Assembly: GCA_903906515.1 (NCBI GenBank)
Contig: CAIVKO010000096.1
Location: 1-54,635, forward strand
Source: Akkermansiaceae bacterium
GTDB lineage: Bacteria > Verrucomicrobiota > Verrucomicrobiia > Verrucomicrobiales > Akkermansiaceae
Length of the DNA stretch: 54,635 nucleotides
Direction of reading: 5' to 3'
The position numbers and the translations under genes are program-made. Position 1 is the stretch's first letter; each line of letters starts with the position of its first letter. Of this stretch, positions 41,660 to 50,626 are shown piece after piece. Under the pieces are notes generated by a model. The model made no database searches. It was not told where the DNA came from and worked only from the letters and a program-made list of their open reading frames with translations.

Positions 41660-42892
41660 TTATTCCAACACCGCCTCGTACATCGCCTCGATATTGGCCG
41701 GCGGCACGTCTCCGAGGATGTTGTGGATGGTATTGAATACAAAGCCACCGCCCGGCGCGAAGATTTCGATGCGGCGGCGGACGTCGTCCTTCACCTGTTG
41801 CGGTGTGCCGTGGTTGAGGATGGTGCGGGTATCCGCACCGCCACCCCAGAATGTGATGTCCTTGCCGAAGTCCTTTTTCAAGCGCTCAGCTTCCATGTTG
41901 TGGCAGAGTGTTTGCACCGGATTGATCACATCGAAGCCGGCCTCGATCAGGTCTGGCAGCAGCGAGTGGATGGATCCGCACGAGTGTAGGAAGGTGTGCA
42001 TCTTCGAGTTCTTGTGGACAAACTCGCAAAGTTGCGCGTGGCGCGATTTGAAGAGCGAGCGGTAGGTGCCCGGTGACATGAAAGGACCGGTGTTCATGCC
42101 CAGGTCGTCACCGAAGCGGATGATGTCCACCACGTCGCCCACGGAGGCACAGACTTTTTCCAAGGTGCGGAGGTGGATCGACACCAGCGCATCCAACAAG
42201 CGCTCGACATGCTCGGGTTCGGCTAACAGATCCATCAGGAAATTATCGATCCGGCGGAGGAAGGTTCCCCACTCGAAGAGATTGCATCCGGCTACCACCA
42301 TCAGTGCGCGGTCGCTCTTGGCCCGCAGGTCAATGGCATTCTGACGCAGCGTTTCCCAAAAGCCCGGATCATTGGCGTGATCCCATGGACTATGGACCAG
42401 CGCCGCCCAGAGCACTTTACCCATCGCATCCGGAAGTCCGTCGAGCTCCTCTGGATAATCGTCCTCCCAAGGAAAACACGTTTGATCGTAGAAATTCATG
42501 CCACGTGGCTGCGCGGCGATCGGCGTGCCATCTGTCGCGCGGGCGATGAATCCCCCGTCCGGTGTGGACTCCGGATGGAACCACTGAGGATATTGTGCGT
42601 CGGCACCATCAAACAATTTCACATCGCGCCAGTCTTCATCGCGGGTGTTGAACGTGCGGCCGATATCCAGGACATCGATGCCAAAACGATCGAGGATAAC
42701 ATCCTCCGGTTGGGCAAGTTGCTGGACGACGTCATACACACGGGTGTGTCCGCTGGTGATGCCCAGGTGTTTTTTTAGATTTCCGTAGGCAATGGCGGAG
42801 ATTCCCGAGCTCGGAGTGGCTCCCAAATCGATGGGCACTCGGTCGGGTTCACGGTGGGCAATGGCAGAAAGAATGCGGTCGCGAGGTGTCAT
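41660..42892 (-). CDS. UroD-like (methyltransferase-type) protein
   Basis: This 410-residue protein belongs to the uroporphyrinogen decarboxylase superfamily: MTPRDRILSAIAHREPDRVP at the start, then HSCGSIHSLLPDLIEAGFDV, NPVQTLC and GGGADTRTILNHGTPQQV. True UroD is shorter and lacks the HxC...C pattern; these His and Cys residues resemble the zinc site of MtaA/CmuA-type methyltransferases. No corrinoid protein is nearby, so substrate and reaction are unknown. A paralog at 52364-53620 shares the overall order of motifs. It stands alone on the minus strand. Confidence 0.85.
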   Translation of the reverse strand: MTPRDRILSAIAHREPDRVPIDLGATPSSGISAIAYGNLKKHLGITSGHTRVYDVVQQLAQPEDVILDRFGIDVLDIGRTFNTRDEDWRDVKLFDGADAQYPQWFHPESTPDGGFIARATDGTPIAAQPRGMNFYDQTCFPWEDDYPEELDGLPDAMGKVLWAALVHSPWDHANDPGFWETLRQNAIDLRAKSDRALMVVAGCNLFEWGTFLRRIDNFLMDLLAEPEHVERLLDALVSIHLRTLEKVCASVGDVVDIIRFGDDLGMNTGPFMSPGTYRSLFKSRHAQLCEFVHKNSKMHTFLHSCGSIHSLLPDLIEAGFDVINPVQTLCHNMEAERLKKDFGKDITFWGGGADTRTILNHGTPQQVKDDVRRRIEIFAPGGGFVFNTIHNILGDVPPANIEAMYEAVLE

Positions 42893-42962
42893 AATGAGTT
42901 TGGTTTTCAGAGAAAATGCTGAATCGTTTGCAAGCTGACGACAAGGATGAATTCGCCCTATC

Positions 42963-44177
42963 TCAGAGCAGGTGCGAGAACATCGCGTCCCTCAGCTTTG
43001 GCTCGAACCAGGTGCTCTTGGGTGGCATGATGCCGCCGGCGTCGGCGATGTCCATGAGGTCCTCGATGCCTGTTGGGAACATCGAGAATGCACACGCGAA
43101 CTCGCCGGAATCGACGAGTTTTTCCAACTCCGCCGTGCCGCGGATGCCGCCGACGAAGGAAATGCGTTTGCTGATGCGTGGGTCCTGGATGTCGAACAAG
43201 GGCGCGAGAATTTCGTTTTGCAGGAGCGAAACATCGAGTCGATCGATGGCCGATCCAGTGGAGGTCACGGCAGGCTTGAAAACGAGGCTATACCACTTGC
43301 CGCCAAGGTAGAATGCGAGGTCGTGTTTTTTGGCGGGCAGCGGGGCGCCGTTTTCTGAAATATCGAACACACATCCGAGCGCGGCGAGGATTTCATCCGG
43401 TGATTTGCCGTTCAGATCCTTGAGCACCCGGTTGTAGGCCAGGATGTTCATCTGGTTGTGTGGGAAAATCACGGTGAGGAAACCCGTGCTACCGCCGGCT
43501 CCCTTGCGGCTTTGATAGATGCGGCCTGCCGCCGCGCTGCGGTGATGACCGTCCGCAATGTAGAGCGCCGGAAGTTTGGCAAACTCGCCTTCAAGAAACG
43601 CGATGTCCGCCGCATCCGTCACCGGCCACGAACTATGACGCACGCCGTCCGGTGAGGTGAAATCGATCTCCGGAGCACCCGCCGTGATCCGCGATACCAA
43701 GGCGTTGATTTCCGGCACGGCCTTGTATGTTAGAAACACCGGGCCGGTCTGGGCGTCGAGCGTTTCGATGTGGCGCACGCGGTCGTCCTCCTTGTCGGGA
43801 CGGGTGAGTTCGTGTTTTTTGACGATGTTATCCAGATATTCCTGACAGCTTGCCAGGCCGACGAGTCCGATCTGGCTGTGGCCGTCCATCACCTGCCGGT
43901 AAAGGTGGAAAACCGGCGACGCATCACGCCGCAGCACGCCATCGTCGATGAGTTTTTGGAAATTCTCGCGGCCCTTCGCGTAAACGGCGTTGGAATAAAG
44001 ATCGATGCCCTCGGGCAGGTCGATTTCCGGTTTGCTGACGCGTAGGAAGCTGAGTGGATTCCCGTCCGCCATGGTCTTGGCCTCGGCGGAGGACATGACG
44101 TCATAGGGCAGTTCGCACACACGGGCGGCGAGTTTCGGATCGGGGCGGAGGGCGGCGAATGGGGTGACGGTGGCCAT
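42963..44177 (-). CDS. DUF1015 family protein
   Basis: A 404-residue cytoplasmic protein that matches the DUF1015/COG4198 pattern: FAALRPDPKLAARVCELPYD at the start, GNPLSFLRVSKPEID, the ALYIADGHHRSAAA block in the middle (conserved DGHHR), and a C-terminal FVGGIRGTAELEKLVDSGEF with FSMFPTGIEDLMDIADAGGI followed by MPPKSTWFEPKL. The family is widespread and its function is not settled, although metabolic-kinase roles have been suggested. It lies upstream of and on the same strand as the UroD-like gene, 70 bases away, which may or may not be one unit. Confidence 0.85.
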   Translation of the reverse strand: MATVTPFAALRPDPKLAARVCELPYDVMSSAEAKTMADGNPLSFLRVSKPEIDLPEGIDLYSNAVYAKGRENFQKLIDDGVLRRDASPVFHLYRQVMDGHSQIGLVGLASCQEYLDNIVKKHELTRPDKEDDRVRHIETLDAQTGPVFLTYKAVPEINALVSRITAGAPEIDFTSPDGVRHSSWPVTDAADIAFLEGEFAKLPALYIADGHHRSAAAGRIYQSRKGAGGSTGFLTVIFPHNQMNILAYNRVLKDLNGKSPDEILAALGCVFDISENGAPLPAKKHDLAFYLGGKWYSLVFKPAVTSTGSAIDRLDVSLLQNEILAPLFDIQDPRISKRISFVGGIRGTAELEKLVDSGEFACAFSMFPTGIEDLMDIADAGGIMPPKSTWFEPKLRDAMFSHLL

Positions 44178-44309
44178 GGGAAATGAGGCGGCAGGTTAAG
44201 CCACCGAGCGCCCCGTGCAAGACCAAGTGCGGGAAATTGCCCGTCTATTTTCCTTCTTTCTATTTTCAGCATTTCAGTTTACCGGATTTTCGGCTTTTAC
44301 TTCCCCCGC

Positions 44310-45386
44310 GTGGACTACTCCTCCCTCATTCTCAAACGCCGCGAACGCTTCTCCGAACTGGAAGATGCGGTCGGGGACCCTGATCTTTTTTCCGACCCCA
44401 AACGGGCGACAGACATCCTGCGCGAGCACCGGAAACTCAAACAAACCCTCGATCTCTGGGAGAAAATCGAGGATGCGAAACGCCAACTGGCCGATAACCA
44501 GGAGCTCGCCAAATCCGATGACCCCGAATTCTCGGCCATGGCCGCCGATGAAATCCCGAGCCTCGAATCCACCATCGCCACCCTCTCGGAGGAACTCCAA
44601 TACGCTCTGCTCCCCGCCGATCCGAACGAAGACCGCGACGCCCTCATCGAAATTCGCGCCGGTGCTGGTGGCGACGAAGCCTCGCTCTTCGCTGCCGAAC
44701 TCATGCGTGCCTACCAGCGCTACTCGGATATCCGCGGCTGGAAATGCGAGCACCTGGAAAGCAGCCCGTCGGAAGTTGGCGGATTCAAGGAAGTCATCCT
44801 GAAAATCACCGGCGACGAGGTCTTCCGTTATCTCAAATACGAATCCGGCGTCCACCGCGTGCAGCGCGTTCCCGCCACCGAAACCCAGGGTCGCGTCCAC
44901 ACCTCCACCGTCACGGTCGCCGTGCTGCCCGAGGCCGAGGAGGTCGATATCGAAATCAAGCAAGACGATCTTCGCATCGAAGTCTGCCGCGCCGGTGGAG
45001 CGGGCGGCCAGCACGTCAACCGCACCGAGTCCGCCGTCCAGATCTTCCACCTTCCCACTGGCATCTACGTTCGCTGCGAAGACGGACGCTCGCAGATCAA
45101 GAACAAGGAAATGGCCATGAAAATTCTGCGTTCCAAGCTCTACGAACAAAAACTCCGCGAGCAACAGGAGGCCTACTCCACCCACCGACGATCACTCATC
45201 GGTTCCGGCGACCGCTCGGAAAAAATCCGCACTTATAACTTCCCGCAATCCCGCGTCACCGACCATCGCATCGGACTGACCTCCCACAACCTCACCGGCG
45301 TCATGTCCGGCGATCTATCGGAATTCACCGCCGGTCTGCAAAAAGCGGAAATGGACGAGCGCCTCGCAGAGGCTGGTATGAGTTGA
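44310..45386 (+). CDS. prfA: Peptide chain release factor 1
   Basis: RF1 reads UAA and UAG stop codons. The 358-residue product has the RF1 PAT tripeptide (QRVPATETQGRVHTS), the peptidyl-hydrolysis motif GGQ (RAGGAGGQHVNRTESAV), EIRAGAGGDEASLFAAEL and TYNFPQSRVTDHR. Length and the PAT motif separate it from RF2. It uses a GTG start (GTG GAC TAC); the codons before that are not conserved. It is convergent with the acyl-ACP synthetase-like gene, eight bases apart. Confidence 0.96.
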   Translation: MDYSSLILKRRERFSELEDAVGDPDLFSDPKRATDILREHRKLKQTLDLWEKIEDAKRQLADNQELAKSDDPEFSAMAADEIPSLESTIATLSEELQYALLPADPNEDRDALIEIRAGAGGDEASLFAAELMRAYQRYSDIRGWKCEHLESSPSEVGGFKEVILKITGDEVFRYLKYESGVHRVQRVPATETQGRVHTSTVTVAVLPEAEEVDIEIKQDDLRIEVCRAGGAGGQHVNRTESAVQIFHLPTGIYVRCEDGRSQIKNKEMAMKILRSKLYEQKLREQQEAYSTHRRSLIGSGDRSEKIRTYNFPQSRVTDHRIGLTSHNLTGVMSGDLSEFTAGLQKAEMDERLAEAGMS

Positions 45387-45394
45387 AGCTCTGA

Positions 45395-47542
45395 CTACCC
45401 ACGTTTGACGACGGATTGACAGCCTTTGAGATCGAGTTTCCCTGAGGCCAGCACGGGGATTTCGTTCACAGCGACGATCTGTTTGGGACACCAGAGCGAG
45501 GGCAGCCCCTCGTCTAACAATTTATACCGGAGGTCGATACATTCCTGTTCAAGAGCCGCTCCGGCGATTGTGGAGAGCAGCAGGATCGCCTCGCCTTTTT
45601 GTTCGTCCGGCACGCCGACGATGGCGATTTTCCTTTCGGATTCCCCGTCGAGTCCGAGCACCTTGTTGACCGCGGCTTCCACGGTTTCGTGAGGAACCAT
45701 TTCCCCTGCGATTTTCGAGAAGCGTGAGATGCGGCCCTCGATGTAGAGGAATCCGTCGTCATCCACGCGTCCGACATCACCGGTGCGGAACCAGCCGTCC
45801 TTGAGAACTTCGGCGGATTTTTTCGGGTCGCCGAGGTATCCGGGAAATACATTCGATCCCTTGAACCAGATGATCCCCTGTTTGTTGATGGGAACTTCGC
45901 GTTCGGTGGCGGGATCGGTGATTTTGATGGCGAGTCCCGGCAGCATCTGGCCAACCGAACCATGGCGGGACGATAGCAGGGTGACGGTGCCGGCTTTCGG
46001 CTCGGGATCCGGCAGGTTGACGTTGCTGGCGGGCGATGTTTCTGTTAGTCCGTATCCTTCCTGTGGACGGATGCCGAATTTTTCCTCAAAGGCCGCGGCG
46101 AGCGATTGCGGGAGTTTTTCCGCGCCTGTGACCACCAACTTGAGCGATGACAACTGGGCGGAATCGATGCGCTTCATGTAGCCGCGCAAGAAGGTGGGTG
46201 TCGAGAGCAGCACGTTCACCTGATGCAGGGCGATGAGTTCGGCGAGACGTTTGGTTTCCAACGGGCTTGGATAGGTGACCAGGTTCACACCCTCGATGAT
46301 CGGAAACCAGAGGGTGACAGTGCAACCGAACGAATGGAAAAGCGGCAGACAGCCGAGGATGGCGGAGTTCGGCGTCAGGTCGAGACGCGATGCGAACTGG
46401 GTCACGTTGGCCAGCACGTTGCGGTGGCTTAGCGCGACTCCCTTCGGTTCGCCGGACGATCCGGAGGTGAAAAGCAGCGTGGCCTCATCATCGCCGCGGC
46501 GTTTATTGAGGCCCAGCAGCGATCCAAGCACCACGGCAGGCAGCAGCTTGGAGAGGAATGCCCAGGTGACGATCTTGTTCTTGAGGAGTGGCAGCGTGCG
46601 CTCGATCAAAATGAGGTCACGGTTGGGCGGCCATGGGAAAGATGAGACCTTTCTAACAAAAGGATCCGCGGTGATGAAGCGGTCCACACCGGCCTGGCGG
46701 ATGCACGAGCGGATGGCCTCGGGGCCTGCGGTGAAATTCAGGTTCACAGGGATTTTCCCCGCGAAGAGCACGGCGAGATTGGCGATGAGACCGGCTTTTC
46801 CCGGCGGCAGCACGATGGCCACCCGGGGTTGATCGGTTTCCTCGCGGATGAATTTTGAAAACGCGATGGCGACCGGCAGGATTTTCTCATAGGCCAGCTC
46901 GCTATCGTCCGCGCCATCCAGCAACCTGTATTTGCGCCCGTTCTTTTTCAAACCTTCCAGCAAGGCCATGGCCAAAGAACCCTTGAGGAACGGTCGTGAG
47001 GTGAAAGCCTCCTCATCAGCCTCTAACAACGATTGTTGAAATGTGGCCACACTCGATTGATCGACGGGGATCGGTTTGCCAATCACCATGACCGACGACG
47101 GGAGCGATGATCGGCGTTCGATCGAGAGACTGGATTCACGCGGGCAATCGATGGAAACCGGCAGAATCGGCATGCCGAAAGCGCACATCGCTCGCAATTG
47201 AGCGGAAGGGATATGGCAGGCAGTGGCATTGCGGACGGTGGCCCGGCCGGGAACGAAGATGAGCACACCGCCATCGGCGAGATAATGCTTCATCTGGTTT
47301 CCTGCGACTTCCGGCGCGGCATCCTTGGCGGAGAACATCGCGCCCGACTCGGATTTTTCCAAATACCCGCGCAGTGCCGGATCGTGTTGGGAATCTTCCT
47401 CAACAAGCCAGGTGATTTTCCGCCCGTGAAAGGTTTTTTCGAGCAGGAGCAATTGCTCGTGATTCAGGCGGCCGGGGATCACCAACACGCCGGTTGTGGG
47501 GATCCGGTCTTTGTGGAGAATGTGGTTGGATGAGGAGGACAT
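45395..47542 (-). CDS. Acyl-[ACP] synthetase (Aas-like) with degenerate acyltransferase domain
   Basis: The 715-residue protein has the AMP-binding motif LLFTSGSSGEPKGVALSH, then GYGLTETSP and WFRTGDVGRVDDDGFLYIEG, defining an adenylate-forming enzyme. The first ~180 residues resemble a PlsC acyltransferase (GGVLIFVPGRATVRNA, FGMPILPVSIDCP), the layout of E. coli Aas. The catalytic HX4D of PlsC is not seen, so the N-terminal half is probably inactive or altered. A likely role is activation or recycling of fatty acids into membrane lipids. It is a single gene, convergent with prfA. Confidence 0.85.
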   Translation of the reverse strand: MSSSSNHILHKDRIPTTGVLVIPGRLNHEQLLLLEKTFHGRKITWLVEEDSQHDPALRGYLEKSESGAMFSAKDAAPEVAGNQMKHYLADGGVLIFVPGRATVRNATACHIPSAQLRAMCAFGMPILPVSIDCPRESSLSIERRSSLPSSVMVIGKPIPVDQSSVATFQQSLLEADEEAFTSRPFLKGSLAMALLEGLKKNGRKYRLLDGADDSELAYEKILPVAIAFSKFIREETDQPRVAIVLPPGKAGLIANLAVLFAGKIPVNLNFTAGPEAIRSCIRQAGVDRFITADPFVRKVSSFPWPPNRDLILIERTLPLLKNKIVTWAFLSKLLPAVVLGSLLGLNKRRGDDEATLLFTSGSSGEPKGVALSHRNVLANVTQFASRLDLTPNSAILGCLPLFHSFGCTVTLWFPIIEGVNLVTYPSPLETKRLAELIALHQVNVLLSTPTFLRGYMKRIDSAQLSSLKLVVTGAEKLPQSLAAAFEEKFGIRPQEGYGLTETSPASNVNLPDPEPKAGTVTLLSSRHGSVGQMLPGLAIKITDPATEREVPINKQGIIWFKGSNVFPGYLGDPKKSAEVLKDGWFRTGDVGRVDDDGFLYIEGRISRFSKIAGEMVPHETVEAAVNKVLGLDGESERKIAIVGVPDEQKGEAILLLSTIAGAALEQECIDLRYKLLDEGLPSLWCPKQIVAVNEIPVLASGKLDLKGCQSVVKRG

Positions 47543-47669
47543 TGCGGAAAATGGTGGCTGCGGAGCGCGGTGAAATCACTCTCCACCGGCATTTACGCTG
47601 ATTTTTCCGCCGGTCGCACGGATATTTTCACGAAATCCGTGAGAATCCTCAGGATTTTGATTTTCCTGA

Positions 47670-48851
<1,182 letters not shown>

Positions 48852-48877
48852 TCCACGGTTCATTTGAATCCATTCCC

Positions 48878-48911
48878 AACGGCGGTTCCTTAACGGGAGC
48901 CGCCGTTTTTT
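48878..48911 (+). terminator. Rho-independent terminator of the GAPDH gene
   Basis: The stem AACGGCGG (48878-48885) pairs with CCGCCGTT (48900-48907), followed by six T residues. Confidence 0.9.
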
Positions 48912-48933
48912 GTGCATACTGGGTGGTCCGTGG

Positions 48934-49130
48934 CTTGGGCGACAAAACCATAATCCGCTTTGGGAACCACTGAAATACTGAGAACCACTGAGGTCACTGA
49001 AAAATATTTGGGAAGCACAGAAAAGTGAACATCTTAGTGTCCTCTTATCATTCAGTTCTTTCAGTGGTTCTCAGTGCTTTTGCCTACGGCCATGTCCGCT
49101 GCGCTACCATTGTGGTTCAAATCGCCCAAG
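48934..49130. repeat. Imperfect long inverted repeat (ACTGAGAACCACTGA family)
   Basis: The ends (CTTGGGCGACAAAACCATAA near 48934 and the inverse of CTTGGGCGATTTGAACCACA at the right) and the inner ACTGAGAACCACTGA motif repeat in opposite orientation, with weaker matches between. It takes up most of the 350-base gap between the GAPDH terminator and the HIT gene. A MITE- or REPIN-like element is plausible. Confidence 0.6.
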
Positions 49131-49201
49131 TTTACCATTCAACTTCGAAGTTCGGGTTGAATCCGCCGTGACAGGCAAGCGGATTATGGCATGGTTACGC
49201 C

Positions 49202-49627
49202 ATGGCATTTTCCCTGCATCCCAAACTCGCGGCCAGCGGATTCGAACTCGGCCGGATCGGCGTCTGCCGCCTGCTGCTGAAAAACAACGCGTTGTTCCCA
49301 TGGTTGATCCTTGTGCCCGAAGTGGAGGATGGAATCGAGGACCTGCATCAGCTTTCACCGGAGCGATACAACGAGGTGATGGCGGCGGTTAGAGAAGTAT
49401 CGATGTTTGTTTCAAACCATTTCAAACCGGAAAAACTCAACGTTGCCTGCATCGGAAACCAGGTCCGGCAAATGCACATTCATATCGTCGGTCGTTCAAC
49501 GGGCGATCCCGCATGGCCGGGCACGGTGTGGGCGCATGATGGAAAACAAGCGTATCAGGAAGCCGAGATTGAAGAGATCACGCTGGCTGCGCGTCGACAT
49601 GTAGCGGCGGTCTATGACCGCCGCTGA
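49202..49627 (+). CDS. HIT-family protein
   Basis: HIT proteins hydrolyse nucleotide phosphoramidates or dinucleotides. This 141-residue protein begins MAFSLHPKLAASGFELGRIG, has CRLLLKNNALFPWLILVPEV and the nucleotide-binding Gln-x-His-x-His signature near residue 94 (RQMHIHIVGR). This is a divergent form in which the third His of HxHxH is replaced. The last ten or so codons (ending HVAAVYDRR) are formed by the left arm of a REP-like palindrome at 49600, so the C-terminus has probably been extended or replaced by the repeat. It stands alone. Confidence 0.87.
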   Translation: MAFSLHPKLAASGFELGRIGVCRLLLKNNALFPWLILVPEVEDGIEDLHQLSPERYNEVMAAVREVSMFVSNHFKPEKLNVACIGNQVRQMHIHIVGRSTGDPAWPGTVWAHDGKQAYQEAEIEEITLAARRHVAAVYDRR

Positions 49628-49718
49628 TTTTCCCCGAGGGTGGGGTGTCTAAGAAAAGCCAACGATGAGCTTCGCGCATTTCATTCGCATCGACGCTCAT
49701 AGAGCGCCGCTACAAGCG
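49600..49718. repeat. REPIN-like inverted pair overlapping the HIT gene end
   Basis: The left arm TGTAGCGGCGGTCTATGACC (from 49600) and the right arm, ending GAGCGCCGCTACAAGCG at 49718, are inverted copies of one palindromic repeat with about 60 bases between them. The left arm encodes the last residues of the HIT protein. The right part (49632-49718) matches 7724-7805 in reverse orientation. Confidence 0.8.
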
Positions 49719-49817
49719 GCATCCGCATCTATCATCACTGAAACTCCAAGATAGACGTCATTGACTCCGCATCTTGATTCGTGATACATCATCCACACCA
49801 AACACAAACCTCATTGA

Positions 49818-50020
49818 ATGATGAGTGATCTATCCGCATACAGTGAGTGCCTTCCCTTTCTTGAGGCAAAGAAACTCCTGGCGCTGATGCAGAAGCCGGG
49901 GAAAGGAGGTTCCTGGACAGATTGGAGTGGCGACTGCACTATTTCCAGGATGAATCTATTGTCCTGTACACCACGGAATCATGTGAATTGGGATTGACCC
50001 CGGTGTGGGGATCGGGCTAA
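49818..50020 (+). pseudogene. Possible frameshifted small ORF
   Basis: From ATG 49818 a frame reads MMSDLSAYSECLPFLEAKKL then LALMQKPGKGGSW and stops at 49997 after 59 residues. A different frame from about 49,900 gives DRLEWRLHYFQDESIVLYTT and ESCELGLTPVWGSG to a stop at 50020, which looks more protein-like than the first frame's end. Joining them requires a frameshift near 49,890-49,910. No family is recognised. It is the only gene-like content in the 390 bases before the zinc-ribbon gene. Confidence 0.35.
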
Positions 50021-50110
50021 AGAATGACTTAAGTTGCATCGGGCGAGCTTTCGAGCCATCAGGCAGCCCCGCGGCGGATACAGAGTTAAAATTCCAGCAC
50101 CCATCAGATC

Positions 50111-50467
50111 ATGATATTCAACGCCACATGCACCTCCTGCGGGTCGATCAATAAAACGCCGTCGCATTACGAGGGGATTTCCATCAAGTGCGTTTCCTGC
50201 GGTCACAAGTTCGTGGCGGTTGACCCCAAGGACTACTTGTTCAAGTTCCATTGTTCGCGGTGTGGCGGCAGGATCGAGGCCAAGGAAAAATACCGTGGGA
50301 CCATGGCGCCGTGCCCCCATTGCGAACAAGTGGTGCCGGTCGGTGACTACACCATGAGCACCAAAAAGTTGCAGGAACCGGAGTCGAAACCGGAGACCGC
50401 GCCACTTATCACCTCGACTCCGACCTCGAAGCTCAAGCGGATAATTCGGCGGATTTTCGGTCAATGA
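50111..50467 (+). CDS. Small protein with two zinc ribbons
   Basis: The 118-residue protein has two CxxC...CxxC zinc-ribbon units: CTSC...CVSC (residues 7-30) and CSRC...CPHC (from residue 48). The tail is a Pro/Ser/Thr linker ending in a basic segment (TSKLKRIIRRIFGQ) that may be amphipathic. Such ribbons occur as N-terminal modules of pilin-like or membrane proteins in the PVC group, but here there is no further domain. Function unknown. It is convergent with the MFS gene. Confidence 0.75.
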   Translation: MIFNATCTSCGSINKTPSHYEGISIKCVSCGHKFVAVDPKDYLFKFHCSRCGGRIEAKEKYRGTMAPCPHCEQVVPVGDYTMSTKKLQEPESKPETAPLITSTPTSKLKRIIRRIFGQ

Positions 50468-50626
50468 TCGGAAAAACGTGTGAGATTTGACCCATTGCCA
50501 AATCTCTCGTTTTGGAAATCTAAAGAAGTGCGTTAACGGCATGCTTGAGCACGATCTCGTGCCTTTGTCATGCAAGGTTGATCAGTTGCAATTCCCTGTT
50601 CATTTCAAAAAGCGGGACGGGGCGCG

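Noticed and set aside
44310-45386. Release factor 2 instead of 1
   Set aside because: The PAT tripeptide of RF1 is present, there is no SPF motif, and there is no frameshift site near the start.
50545-50562. Hairpin GCACGA/TCGTGC between the zinc-ribbon and porter genes as a terminator
   Set aside because: The stem is short, the loop is only two bases and no U-tract follows on either strand.
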